Notes under the pieces: generated by a model
Databases searched by the model: none
Told to the model about the DNA's origin: nothing
What the model saw: the letters and a program-made list of their open reading frames with translations, nothing else
Made by a program: the position numbers and the translations under genes
From: Apostichopus japonicus
Taxonomy: Eukaryota > Echinodermata > Holothuroidea > Aspidochirotida > Stichopodidae
Assembly (NCBI RefSeq): GCF_037975245.1
Contig: NC_092573.1
Location: 3,286,501-3,350,500, forward strand
Reading direction: 5' to 3'
Length of the DNA: 64,000 nt
Shown: piece after piece, positions 43,592-58,100 of the stretch
Layout of the letters: every line of letters starts with the position of its first letter
How positions within the stretch are numbered: position 1 is the stretch's first letter

Positions 43592-45987
43592 TTTTTTCTT
43601 GATTAATGTTTATCAATAAAATCAGAACCAAACACTGAGGGAAAGCCGATGCCTAGATATATCACAACTGCTGCATAAAGTTTTCTGTACTTTTCATTCA
43701 GAATCGACACTATATACAATCCCAATACAATAACATTACACTAATAGCACTCTAACACTTTATTGATAGATATTTTGAGGGGAGGTAATCGAAATACGGT
43801 GTCTTCTAACAATTACCTTGTTAAAGAACCCCGGCTTTTAGGAATTGAAGCTTTCACGGAATACAATTAAATGATAATCTTGTCCTTGTATTTCAAACTT
43901 TGCTGAATCTCTACCTGATTTCTGTTTTGATGTTACTAATTACATATTGACATACTACGTAGATGTACCTTTATGAAGATGTTGCATCGGTATAATTTCT
44001 TATTGAGCATTCACTAAGTTACACGAAGAGGTATTTACTCGTATCTGTATATAAGGGTTACTGTATTAAATCTTGATTAAGATCTAAGGGCTCCTTAGTA
44101 TAGTTAGATATCTTCCAACTGACTCTCTCACCATTTAATTGAGGGTGTCTATTCAGACGGTTTTTATCGATATACTAAACTATCTTGCGAATAGGCTTGT
44201 TTGTTCCCTCTATACACAAGCCTTCGCTAAACTAAGGTATTCTATGTCGGAGAATATATGATATTATGAGTATCTGTCATATTTAAAGCTATCCAAGTAT
44301 ATTCTTATTTTCCTTTTCTTGGTCGAAAACAAAAGCATAATGTCTGTATATTAATTTACAATTAAGTTAAATACATATACACGAAGACTTGCCCCTCAAC
44401 TACCCTCCTCCTATATATGCTATGACCAAGTTTTATTAATGTATAGTGCTCGTATGGGAATGTGCAATGTAACTTATAGTTGATCGTATCGTTAGCAATC
44501 CAGCCAATAAATTTCTGTTTTACATTTCAAATGAAACATTTTCAGTTTACAACGACGCAGGGCTGGAGTCTGTGACTTATCTATCTTAGTACGTAATGGA
44601 TGAAGCTAAGATCCTCACATAAGCATCTCATTAGCCAAAGTTGGCAATTCTTTCGTTCCATCTATTTTTTGTCTCGTTCGTATGATGAATTATTCAGTTG
44701 AAATCAGCCGATAGGAGATATTTAATTGGAAGATATATCTCTCTCTATATATAACCAACTTATGCCCAGACTAAAACAAAAAAACAGTAGCATAGTAACG
44801 TTAATGACAGTGATATGTAAACTGCAGCGGTTGAGAGTAAAGACAACTTATAGCCTATACGTTCGTATAAGTTGCATGTAAAGACCGGTATAAATCTAAA
44901 TGAAACTTGCATATGATTTTCATAATTGCACAGACGAAACAAATTAAGTTGGTATAAATATTGGAATTTATACCCTATTATTGCAGGTTACTGTAGTTAT
45001 TGTATTTGCGGAAACATGCCATTACTCCTGTTTGCTTTCAATGTACTTGTGGGACAAATTATGGTAGATTCACTTATTAATATCTCGAATGTAGAAATTG
45101 TTATTCAAATTTCCCCTGGATGATTCTCTTTCATCAATGAAAAACGAACCCTGGACTCTTATGTCTTTATATAACAATAAGGACAATTTTTGTTATCATT
45201 CTTGTGCTGTTTTACGCTGGATATAGCCAGTTTTACCGTACATCTTTCATTATCTAACTTCTTGTAATATATTAAGTGCGCCTACGCGCAATAGTGCAAA
45301 ACACATGTTTTTAATTTCCGTTTAAATTATTAATGGTGTTGTAATAATTTTGAATATTACCGCATGGATTCACAACGGATAGTCGAATAACATACCATTT
45401 CATGTCTAAAATGTTAATTTCTTTCTGGGGGAGCACCTCCAACCCTCCCTACATAGGGGTCGGCTTTAACGCCCCCTTACCTCTACCCCAAAGCCAAATC
45501 CCCTACTTCATAATCTCCTGGAACCGTTTCTCATATTACGTTCCTGGAATTTTAAATTTGTTTAAAGAAATGCAAATGGATCCTCTAGAAATCAGATGTC
45601 TTTATTTATTACAATGATACCATGTTTGTTTGCCCTCAACTGCAATAGTTGCAACCCACTCAAGCAATGTTTGGTCCTAATGCAATTGGACCTTATACAA
45701 TGTACAGCGGGTCAGTAGTAACGAATATTTTGTACCAGCAGCAAGATCTTGACTCGTAAAAGGGCTTTCTTCGTACAATAATAATTGCTTAGTATTTTCA
45801 TATCCTATACTATATACAACGCTTAACATGTAAATGTGATTAATAATAGTGATAAGACGCGGTTTTGCATGGTACTATCTAACAAAAACAAAAAATAATA
45901 TTTTTTTAAATACATTTTCATATTCACAGGAAACATTTAAAGAAGAGCTAAGTACCCCCCTGGCCTCCCCCTTCCTTCTCAAGCATC
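43592..45987. other. Amt-3 5' flank, non-coding
   Basis: No supported gene. The Amt-3 promoter should be near the right end, but no clear TATA box was found. The open frames at 44760, 44926, 45402 and 45849 lack motifs. Confidence 0.45.
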
Positions 45988-46114
45988 ATGGAAGTTCCAA
46001 ATGTTACTGTGCTACCAAGTACTGGTGCCCCCATAACAGACAGGGGAGGTAATAGTTGGGATGATGCAACCTGGATTCTGACGAGTTCCTTCGTGATATT
46101 TACCATGCAATCTG
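45988..46114 (+). CDS. Amt-3 exon 1
   Basis: Starts [15 protein letters not shown] (NVT glycosylation site), then [20 protein letters not shown]. Ends TCTG|GTAAGT. The last 25 nt together with the donor form the first unit of a 36-bp tandem array. Confidence 0.9.
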
Positions 46115-49100
46115 GTAAGTTAACCTTCGTGATATTTACCATGCAATATGGCAAGTTAACCTTCATGATATTTACCATGCAATCTGGAAGTATACCTTTG
46201 TGATATTTACCATGCAATCTGGTAAGTAAACCTTCGTGATATTTACCATGCAATCTGGTAAGTTAACCTACGTGATATTTACCATGCAATATGGCAAGTT
46301 AACCTTCGTGATATTTACCATGCAATATGGCAAGTTAATCTTCGTGATATTTACCATGCAATCAGGTAAGTAAAAGACACAGCAGACGATGTACTATTTA
46401 ATGATTATTTATACTTTGTATTTGCAATCAAAGCAACAAAGTTTATCTTTTGTTGTTCCGTGCATATGGTAGGTTCTGCATGAAGGTTGAGGAGAGAATA
46501 TGGAGGAAGATGTGGAGGGCGGGGGAGGAGGGGGGGGGTGGAAGGGGGCTTAATAGTTTTCTCTCGTGATTTTTTTCTCTTGTTCACATGTGTCAGGCTG
46601 AACATGTACACAATAAATAGTAGTTCGTTTTAACTGCAATATTAATTTATTATTTCATATTTGGATTTTCAGTGCAACATTTCCACCTTAATAATCCAAT
46701 ATTCAATGAAATTAATTCCCAGACAGCTGTCATTTCCTACAAAGATTCGATATGAATTTTAATGTAATGATGCATTTTTTATATTAACTTTTCACCAAAT
46801 GAATTTAAGCCTGATAGTACTACAAACGTTATGAACTTACAACATCATCAATTCTTAAGACCAAAAAAAATAAAATGAGATCAGTTTTTAAATACTGCGA
46901 CCTCGAAAGTAATCACACCGCTTGAGTAAATCAGCAACGACTATAATAGTCTTTACACTTAGTGTGTCGGATGCGAAAATCTACATTTAGTTCATCTCGT
47001 CATTATGTTCGTTCATATCGATAGATATTTTCTTTGATGTTCACTCAACGTGAAATAACATTTTAAACTGCTACATCAAATGAAGAACTCGTTAGTATTT
47101 AATAGCTTTGCTTGAAGCCAGATCGAACAACCTTACTGATATTTTCACTTCCCAAAGTATTTATATCTTAAAAGTAAATATTACCTGGCGTGGGTGGTCT
47201 TGATCGTGACTAGTTTAAGGTATTACTGGGAAACGACCATGAAATATAAATGGAGGAACAGCCAGGGTACGCTTTAAAAAGCATATTTTGTTCCCCAATT
47301 CTGTATATTGCACGGTGCTGCCTTCAACTTTAATTGATGATGTTAAATGCTCTTAAATGTTAAATTGTTGTAAAATAATGTCGCGTGACACGCTTGATTA
47401 ACAATCTTATGTCTATAGATTGTTGCAAAAAACCTGGATGCGTTTGTTACGCAAATTCTGACCTCATAAAATTCCCTTGAATGACACAATATTAATAATA
47501 ATCGGTTGCATTAATTATAACAAATTTTAATGTGTAGTTATTTAGCTCGGCATTGGGGAAGTTTCATGTTAGGCATGGTTTCCAATTTTCAAATTTTGGG
47601 CATGTGATCGTTGAAGGCGACTCCCCGGGTACGGGAGCCCTTGGGATCCACCCAGGCGAAAAATAGACGTGAAATATATAATTACTGTAGGTCTACCCGC
47701 ACAGTGTTTGCTAATACTTAACTACTTGTGTGGGGTTGAGAGGGAGAGAGGGGTGGGGGTTGTACACCCCAACATCCCCCGGACCGTTGCCTGCTCTATA
47801 AGGTTGCATATCAATACCCAATTATACAACCCTATAGGGCGTATGGTTTGATGACACTAGCCTAGAAACTCTAGTCCAGTATGTGATATGCTATACTTAA
47901 TTTTGGGGTGCATTGTCGCAATGAAAGCGAAACATGCCGGTATACTGCATATGTTAAACTTTGTTTTGAATAGTGACGTAACGTATTCCATACATTAAAT
48001 CGCTTGAAAGTGTTTGGAGTTTGATCTCATGTATATTTGCCAGGTTCGAAATATTACATAACCTATTCATCAAGATCAAAATCATGGTTTCCCTTCGAAA
48101 CCCATGGACACTAAACGAAGAAAAAACAATTACACAAATTCATCATTTTCTCTACAAATTTTAGGCTTTGGTTTGTTGGAATCTGGCATGGTATCGAGGA
48201 AGAATGAAGTTAACATCATGGTGAAGAATTCTGTGGACGTCATCTTTGGAGGCTTATCCTATTGGATGTTTGGTTATGCTTTTAGCTTTGGTACAGATGA
48301 AGGTTCAAACTGGTTTTGTGGTGAGTTCTTTATTGTAACTCTCAATTCCATGCAAATCGTAATATCACGAACATATAACTAATATAGGTCATTCGTTCAT
48401 TATCCAGAATTATCTTACTGTAAGAGGATGGCGGGCGAGGGTTTAATTAAGGGGTGGGTGGGGTGAGAGAGGGGGTGTCCGGGCGATAGTTCTTCTCAAA
48501 TCGCCCGGACAAAATGGAAGCTCTGTGAATTTTGTATCGAAATTAAATTCCAGTATCTGAATACATAAAATGCAACAAAAGAACATTTTGTGATTACAGT
48601 TTATAATTTCCCAACTGAAGGTCACTTTTCATATATATGCACTTTTCTTTAACCAAAAATGGGCACTCTCTTCTTTCAGATTCAATTATCTAAAATGTTT
48701 TTCAACAAAACAGCACTTTTTTATTCATATTTATTTTTTTCCTATGGACTATACTTTTCTTTCCAACAAAACAAGACACTTCTAATGACAGTGTTCTTTT
48801 AATTTGTGAACTAAAGTTACTTTTCATAACTAAAATGAAAACAAGAAGGGTACTGTCCTTTAACACATAAAGGGAACTTCTAATTTATAATTTCTGTTTT
48901 CTGTTTCCTGTAATTGAATGATAAATGGAGCACGTTTTGTAAGATCAATGTACTCTGAAGAAGGTAAGGGAAAATAATGACTGAATGTTCTGAGCATAGG
49001 CTGGTAATTAATTTAAATTATGCAAGCTAAATTTATTCATACACCATCAAGCTAACAGCTCTCACATATAAAATGATGACCACGAATTTATTAAAATACA

Positions 49101-52100
49101 TGATGTTATGCAAATTACACACCAACTGCTTCTGCGTGTTGATAATATGTAAAGCGCTTTGTTTATAGACCCGATCTTATTCACTTATCTTTTTTTTTGT
49201 GACGTCACAACTGCAGCCAAGTAATTCGAATCATTGTGAGCCGAGTGGATTATCTAATTCTTGTCCTAAGCTGAAAAAGATACATTACCACAATAACAAC
49301 AATAATTACAATTTTAGCTAAATGAAAATGTAAAACGCATCGATTTGAAGTTCAGTCAAAATAAGAGACAGTTATCGAGAACAGTGATATAATCAGTACA
49401 TATAGGGTCTTTAGTTTCACTTCGAATATAAAAAGTAAAATTTATAACAATTTTGTTTGGTAGTATTCATCCATATTTTCTCACTCGTTACAAAATTGAT
49501 CAATTTTGTTCAACAACGTGAGTTCGTCTTTATATGGAAATTTGTGGACAACGAAAACAGTTTGACTTGACTTGACATTTTTGCTATCTGCATTTGGTTA
49601 ATGAAGTGCAAGTTTCAGCCATTAGGTTTTAAGCACACACATATTTTCAGTTGCTTAACTGGTTCAAGCCGATATTAAGACTAATTTGAAAAAAAAGCTG
49701 GTCGATGACATGTTTTTTTTTTATATAATTTTTGTTTTGATTGTTTTTCAATAACAGAATCGTTTAATACTCGCTAATTTGCGTTCATTAGAAATTCTAA
49801 GAGATCTAAAAACGTTACCAAACAGAATATATATCTACTGTAAAGGTTCCTGTGTAGTGAAAGGTACAGAAGAGTGAGAGGATATGAGGTATAGAGAAGT
49901 GAGAGGGTATGAGGTATAGAAGAGAGAGAGGGTATGAGGTTTAGCAGAGTTAGAGGGTGTGAAGTACAGAGGAGCGAGAGGGTGTGAGGTATATGGGAGA
50001 GAGAGGTTATGACGTATAGAAGAGTGAGAGGGTATGAGGTATAGATATAGAGAGTGAACGGTATGAGTAAAGAAGAGTGAGAGGTTATGAGGTATAGAAA
50101 GTGAGATGGTATGAGGTATAGAAGAGTGAGAGGGTGTGAAGTACAGAGGAGAGAGAGGGTGTGAGGTATAGAAGAGTTAGAGGGTATGAGGTATAGAAGA
50201 GTGAGAGGGTATGAGGTATAGAAGAGTTAGAGGGTATGAGGTATAGAAGAGTTAGAGGGTATGAGGTTTAGAAGAGTGAGAGGGTATGAGGTACAGAAGA
50301 GTGAGAGGGTGTGAGGTATAGAAGAGTGAGAGGTTATGAGGTATAGAAGAGTTAGAGGGTATGAGGTATAGAAGAGTTAGAGGGAATGAGGTATAGAAGA
50401 GTTAGAGGGTATGAGGTATAGAAGAGTGAGAGGGTATGAGGTTTAGAAGAGTGAGAGGGTATGAGGTATAGAAGAGTGAGAGGGTGTGAGGTATAGAAGA
50501 GTGAGAGGGTATGAGGTATAGAAGAGTTAGAGGGTATGAGGTATAGAAGAGTGAGAGGGTATGAGGTATAAAAGAGTTAGAGGGTATGAGGTATAGAAGA
50601 GTGAGAGGGTATGAGGTATAGAAGAGTGAGAGGGTATGAGGTTTAGAAGAGTGAGAGGGTATGAGGTATAGAAGAGTGAGAGGGTGTGAGGTATAGAAGA
50701 GTTAGAAGGTATGAGGTATAGAAGAGTGAGAGAGTGTGAAGTACAGAGGAGCGAGAGGTTATGAGGTATAGAAGAGTGAGAGGGTATGAGGTATAGAAGA
50801 GTGAGAGGGTATGAGGTATAGAAGAGTTAGAAGGTATGAGGTATAGAAGAGTGAGAGAGTGTGAAGTACAGAGGAGCGAGAGGGTATGAGGTATAGAAGA
50901 GTGAGAGGGTGTGAGGTATAGAAGAGTGAGAGGGTGTGAGGTATAGAAGAGTGAGAGGGTATGAGGTATAGAGAGTGAGAGGGTATGAGGTATAGAAGAG
51001 TTAGAGGGTATGAGGTATAGAAGAGTGAGAGGGTGTGAGGTATAGAAGAGTGAGAGGGTATGAGGTTTAGAAGAGTGAGAGGGTATGAGGTATAGAAGAG
51101 TGAGAGGGTATGAGGTATAGAAGAGTGAGAGGGTATGAGGTATAGAAGAGTGAGAGGGTGTGAGGTATTGAAGAGTGAGAGGGTATGAGGTATAGAAGAG
51201 TAAGAAGGTATGAGGTATAGAGAGTGAGAGGGTATGAGGTATAGAAGAGTTCGAAGGTATGAGGTATAGAGAGTTAGAGGGTATGAGGTATAGAAGAGTT
51301 AGAAGGTATGAGGTATAGAAGAGTGAGAGAGTGTGAAGTACAGAGGAGCGAGAGGGTATGAGGTATAGAAGAGTGAGAGGTTATGAGGTATAGAAGAGTG
51401 AGAGGGTATGAGTAAAGAAGGGTGAAAGGTTATGAGGTATAGAAAGTGAGAGGGTATGAGGTTTAGAAGAGTGAGAGGTTTTGAGGTACAGAAGAGTGAG
51501 AGGGTATGATGTATAGAGGAGTGAGAGTGTTTGAGGTATCGAAGAGTGAGAGGGTATGAGGTATAGAAAAGTGAGATGGTTTGATTTTTAGAAGAGTGAG
51601 AGGGTATAAGATTTGGTCCTAGCTGGATCTCCTTCCGAAGCAAACTGACACGCACGTATATAAAAATATGTAGGTTAAATAGATAAAGTATATATCTGAA
51701 TATATATATATATAATCAGAAAAGAGAGAAACGCCCGTTAAACTGCTCCCGAACTACTTCAAAAAAACCTTGTCTATGTAAATTTTATCAAAGTTGAAGA
51801 CATGACGCTTTGATATTAACAGGATCTTCCGCATAGTCAAGCTGAGAGAAAAAAACAAATTTATATATACAGAAAAACATGATTGACATGATGTTACCGG
51901 ATAGGTGATGATTAAAAACCCCCCCTTCCCCCCCCCCCCAAAATAATAATATTTAAAATAATTATAATGTTGTCCCTCTTTTATTTCCCTATTTTATAAA
52001 GGTATGGGTATGTTTTTTACTGACTCAGAAGATCTCGATGACATGGGCTGGATATTTGCTAAATTTGTTTTCCAAGCTTCTTTCGCTACAACTGCAACAA

Positions 52101-55100
52101 CTATAGTATCGGGTAAGTCAGTTCAAATAGACACAATTTTATTCTGAGAATCTCAATTTAAAGGCCAATCAGTATTTTAACTAAGTACGCTAAACTTGCA
52201 CCGCTATTTGGGTAGTAACTTCTTTATAATTTTATTCGATACGTCCCTCACGCCCAATCACCAGTTCCTTCGAGAAATCTTCGATCCGCCCCTGGTTAAG
52301 GGATTTCTGGTAGGAAAGTAGGTTTTAAAACTGTTAGAAGTCTTAGCGTGTACAGTAATAGCTTTATTGGTGTCATTAATGTTGTAATGTTATTCTACTG
52401 ATTGGGTAGGGGGGTTGGTGCACCTCGGTGTACACATTACGGTGTTGCTGGTTGAAGATTTTCAGTTTATCTATGCATTCAATGGGATATAAATAAATAT
52501 CTCATGTTGTTCGTCTTTGATGTATTTGCATTAATTCTTGGAAACAGGCGCCATGGCAGAGAGAACTAAACTTGAATCATATTGTGTGGTGTCGCTGTTC
52601 AACACCATCATTTACTGCTTCCCGGCTCACTGGGCCTGGGCAGAGGAAGGTGTCTTTTACAAGATGGGTGCCATTGACATTGCCGGTGCAGGTAAGTCTC
52701 AAAAACAAAAGCTGGTTCCGTGTTATTTAAATACATTGCACTATTCAAATTGGTTTTAGATGAATGTAATTTAGTGTAATGTTCGGTGTTACGGGTATAC
52801 GCTCTTGACTCCAGAAAGTAAGAATTCACTTTTTGAGAGTGTCCGCAATGTTCACTCTTTCGAGAAGGATTCCACGCAGATTATACTTTAGAAGTTTGTA
52901 AAACAAATTGTGCTTACAGAGTGAAAAATACTCATCATTGTTGAGCCTTATTTGGTATTTAAGTCACACTTACAAGAGCGAAATTTACGTCTATAAAGAA
53001 TTGTTCTTCCGGACACTCTCAGAGAGTGAATTCTCATTCTGTGGAGTTAAGGGTGCATGACGTAGATGATCTCGTTCTAATTGTGGTAATTAGCCAAATC
53101 AATTAGCTTCATCAATTAATAACAATAACAATGTCAGCCGACAGTGTAATGATGTAAACTAGTTTACACCTATGTATATCATCATATTTGCAATGAAGAT
53201 TTTCTTGGCCCTTACTCAGTAAAGAAATGCAGATCATAGGGGACAGCAGCCACTATCTAAAGTCGCAGGATAATCCCGTTGGTAGAGTTTAGGATTTGAA
53301 ATCCTGACGTCATTTATACTGGTATACGCTGGTATACGCATACTGGACTACGCATCCCGTTCTGGTTTATACGCATCCCGTACTGTACTTGACTCGTTCC
53401 TACTTGTTTGAGCACATGATAGAACATATATACAATTTCAGGGAAAGTTTACACTCATTCTACAGCCTTGGGGTAGAATAAATGTCCTTCAGTCGTCGTA
53501 CGTCAAAGAGACCTAAAATACCAGTAAGTTTTAAGGACGCGGCTATAACGATACTATATGTGAATACGACACGACCAACAAAATTTTAATTAAGTTCTTA
53601 CCAACACAAAAAAGAAAAAAAAATGAAAAAATCAACTGAATTATAGAAAGTACAATGAATGTCACTTCAAAGCCAGGTACTTATAGTGAGCATCTCACTT
53701 AAAAGAGATCTACTTATTGAAACGGTTTTTTTTCCATAACATATTTAAGGGCAAGGACATCAATATTTGCCAAAGTACTCTTCTTTAACCTTAATCCTTC
53801 CCCGTTTCCATTTACTTCTGCGGAGGTCATCGTCGAAAAGAGGATTAAAAATTACCATTATAATTAACTTTAGATTTCAGCAAATAAGATTAAAAAGTTA
53901 TACAATAGTTATACGATAAAAAGAAAAAGGGAAGGAATACGCCCTGTCGTGCAGAATCACTGTTTGTCAATTCTAATTTGAAAGGGACAGAATTCTCAAT
54001 GAAGTAATTACGCCAGTATGACCGTTCTTAAATTAAGTTTCAGATTTAGTTATTTTCGAGTTTTGAGAATAACAACACCAACGGAATCTTATATAAAATC
54101 ATTTAATAATTGATAACTTTGTATCACCGTACATAGAGAGATACATTGCCTTTATCTATATCGAATCTCTAAATAGCCGAATGTATCCTTTTAGTTGCAA
54201 ATATCTGGTCACTGTAATGCAATTATAATACATTATAGAAACCCCAATTCCCTGAATAGGATTATCTCAATCTACCAATCGATGCCGAGGTGCCACAGGT
54301 TGCTATGGAGATCAAGATTGAATGTACACAAAGATGAGAACGAGAAAGAGAGAAAAAGAGAAATATATCTGCCCAATTTTATGTAAAATCCTATCAACCT
54401 TGTTTGTAAGTTTGCTAAAAATAAAGGTCGTTACGACTTTTAGTATAATTGGGTTTCAAAGATTGAAGATTTGTTTGTCTGTTAATACTGTCTGTTAATA
54501 TTGGGAAGATTTATGTCCACACGATTACGTCCTTGAACTGAAATAGTGAAAATGGCTTAAAAGTAAGACAGTGATTCTCCCAAAGAGAGAAAACCAAACC
54601 ACTTCAGAGCGAAAAGAAGACATTGCGTGAGACCAGAACGGTGTTTCAAAGATTGAAGATTTGTTTGTCTGTTAATACTGTCCGTTAATATTGGGAAGAT
54701 TTATGTCCACACGATTACGTCCTTGAACTGAAATAGTGAAAATGGCTTAAAAGTAAGACAGTGATTCTCCCAAAGAGAGAAAACCAAACCACTTCAGAGC
54801 GAAAAGAAAACATTGCGTGAGACCAGAACGGTGTTTATGTCTGTGGGTGGTGGTGAGGGGAAGGGGAAGGGAAGGGGGGTGGGCATGGAATAAAGGTAGA
54901 AAGTGACCTCGAAATTCTCTTTCGTATACTAATATTGTCATTTTGTCAAGTGTAAATTTTCCATTTTATTAAGGTATGTTGTGTACAGCTTGTGTATATA
55001 TAGTGTACGTATAGCTTCATGAATCATGCAGGCCTGTTCATATCGTCGTACTTTATCAAGCGCTTACGTCATACATGAGAACCTCAACTTATAGTAACCT

Positions 55101-58100
55101 AGTTTCATTTCAGTACTGTACAGTGTACCCTTACAAATAGTCAGGTGGCTTAGCAACAATTTTCAGGCTTAACGTTACCGACCGGACAAAAGCACCAAAT
55201 TTGGCATGGAGTTTCTTTTCGACCTATCTATCGATTTTATCCGTGGAACCCACTTTATCAGTTCCGATTTTTCAAGATGGCCGCCAAAATCCAAGATGGC
55301 CGCCAGAAAAAAGGAAATGCCATATATCTGGCTGTAAAAATCGGAGATGAACAAATGAGGGGTCAATTCAGGTGTTTCCGGGGTCACTGAAACAGATGAT
55401 GACCATGGCATGTTGCTTGAGTAACCCACTTCCAAGATGGCGGCCAAAATCCAAGATGGCCGCCAGAAAAAGGAAATGTCATATATCTGGCTGAAAAAAT
55501 CGGAGATGAACAAATGAGGAGTCAATTAAGGTGTTTCCGAGCTCACTGAAACAGATGATGGTCATTGTATGTTGCTTGGGCCACCCACTTCCAAGATAGC
55601 GGCCAGAATCTAAGATGGCCCCCTGGAAAAAAAGGAAATTTCATATATATTCAATCCCCAGACCCCTGTGCCCTTTTCTGATCGGGACCATCAAACCTTC
55701 CGTCCTCAAACGTGTAAATGAAACCGGGCTAGCACCCTGACTATATGTTTTGGCTGGTATTCTAATTGTGTCACTTTGGCTCAGGAAGCCACTTAGGACT
55801 TATTGGGGAACTTTGAGGTGTGATCGACCGTGGATAGACACTGTCGCAAAGCCCGTTATTATATGGGAGTAACGAGTGTCATGTAAGACTGATTACATTG
55901 AGTCAACTATATAATAGGGTAACTTGAGGGAAAACCGACCAGATGTGAATACCGACTCATTGAGAGATTTTGTACGATTGTGCACCCTTCATAAATACAA
56001 CGTCAATTGTGCGAACAACACACGCTAAGTCAGGTCACTAGTCATCTGAGGTATTTAGGTCATTCTTTTCGAACCTGTACTCCAGGGCTGCTATTAGCGA
56101 GGATCTCCAGTAAGACTTGTTGTCTGGTATAGACAAGGCCCCCCCCCCTTCATAAACACAACGTCAATTCTGCGAACAACACACGCTAAGTCGGGTCACT
56201 AGTCATCTGAGGTCAACCAATAACACTAATAACCAAGACAACAACAATTACAACCAATAACACCAATAATGAAGGCGTGAAACCATCATTCCCACACCAA
56301 CCGGACAAAGGGACACTCAAACAAAAGGTGTTGCATAGTCCTGATGGCTTTACAGCCCACACAGGGACAAATCCCATAACCTAATCGCCACCTGACTAGG
56401 CGAAAATGGTTAGTGATGAGGACCCCATGTGCAATCCTCGCCAAGTCCCGGAGACGGCTTTCTAGTGACCTACAACACACAGAACACCACACATCTGGAG
56501 AGATGGCGGTTTGGCAAGCCGAGGGACCCACGTTCAGCAGAACATCTGGCCCACCCTCCTCTTTGATGGCAAAGTGAGTCACCAATCTGAGTATACACCC
56601 CCCCGTGTCGCCTTTGGCTGGTTATTGGAAAAGGATCCGGGCCAGAAGTGGCGAAAAAGAAAACCACCCCAGAACGTAACAAAAAAGGCAAACGAGTTAT
56701 TCTCAAACGCAACGAAAAAAACCTTTCAAAAGGAGAAAGCGCAGTTAAGATGGTAGGTGGACCAAACCATGCCCACCCGCTCAAGGGGGCCTTTTACAGA
56801 ACGGTCCTTTTGAGAAGGTTTGGTTTTCACTTTCCCCAAATGAAATAAAAAATGATCCTCTCCAATCGCACCAAGGCATAATCTGGTGCAGCGATCACCG
56901 TACCAGGATACCAAAGGAGAGGAACAATAAAACGATTGACAACTGTAACCTTCCCAGGGAGGGAGAGTCACCTCCGATTGAATGTGTCGAGCCTTGCCTC
57001 CACCTGATCAGACTTCTCGGCCCAAGTGGTGGCCTCCGGGGCACCATAACCTAGCCAGATGCCGATTACCCTGATCATGACATCTGACCAAGTAATATCG
57101 AACGGGAGGGATTGGCCACGCCAACCCCCTGAATGCAGCCCTTTGGTCTTGGACTTGCTAAGTCTGGCACCAGTAGCCTCTTGGAAGGTGGCCAAAACCT
57201 TCGATAAAGGCTTGAAGGTGACGAGGTCCGACACAATACAAGTGACGTCATCGGCATGTTGCACGCATTTAACTCTAGCCCCACCCGGTACATTGAAAGG
57301 TCGAAACCCCAAGCATCTGTTCAGCGAGGTACTGAGCGTTTCGCTGAAGAGAACATACAACAACGGGGAGAGGGGACAACCCTGACGGACTCCCTTCGAA
57401 CCGGGAAGGGACCAGAAGTAAATCCGTTAACAGTGACCATGCTCGTGACGTCCTTATATAGTAACGAGACCCAACGAATAAACACTGATTTCAATCCGAA
57501 GGACTCGCACAGCTCAAGTCTGGAGAGGACCTACAATATCCGGCATCACATTCGCTTAGCGATTTCCTAATGCTTTGGCCAGGATTTTGTAGTCCAGATT
57601 TAACAGCGTTATTGTACGCCTATTAGGGTCCAAAGGGTCTCCTGACTTTGGGAGGAGAACAATATTTCCAGCCCTCTGTGTTTGGCTCATGTAATTCAAC
57701 TGGAAAGCGGTAGCGAACACGTCTCTTAAGTCCCCACCGAGAACCTCCCAGAAGGTCCTATAGAACTCAGCAGGGAGGCCATCGGGACCGAGGACTTTCC
57801 CTTCTTCATCGCTGTTACCGCTGTCCAGAGCTCACCAACGGAGAGATTCGAACCCAAGCTATCGTTTTACTATGAGTGGGGGGGGGGGGCCTTGTCATAA
57901 CATATAGTCAGGGTGCTAGCCCGGTTTCATTTACACGTTTGAGGACGGAAGGTTTGATGGTTCCGATCAGAAAAGGGCACAGGGGGTCTGGGGAATGAAT
58001 ATATATGAAATTTCCTTTTTTTTTCCAGGGGGCCATATTGGATTCTGGCCGCTATCTTGGAAGTGGGTGGCACAAGCAACATACCATGTCCATCATCTGT

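Noticed and set aside
49860-51607. CRISPR-like array
   Set aside because: Units are contiguous with no unique spacers, and the DNA is eukaryotic.
51299-51655. 118-codon Ser/His/Leu/Pro-rich frame on the minus strand
   Set aside because: It is the 25-bp minisatellite read through; 25 is not divisible by three, so the peptide cycles every 75 bp.
53270-53320. tRNA-like stretch GTTGGTAGAGTTTAGGATTT
   Set aside because: Resembles a D arm and anticodon stem, but no matching acceptor stem or T arm follows.
57059-57570. Plus-strand frames at 56511-57570
   Set aside because: Shadows of the antisense LINE reverse transcriptase blocks.
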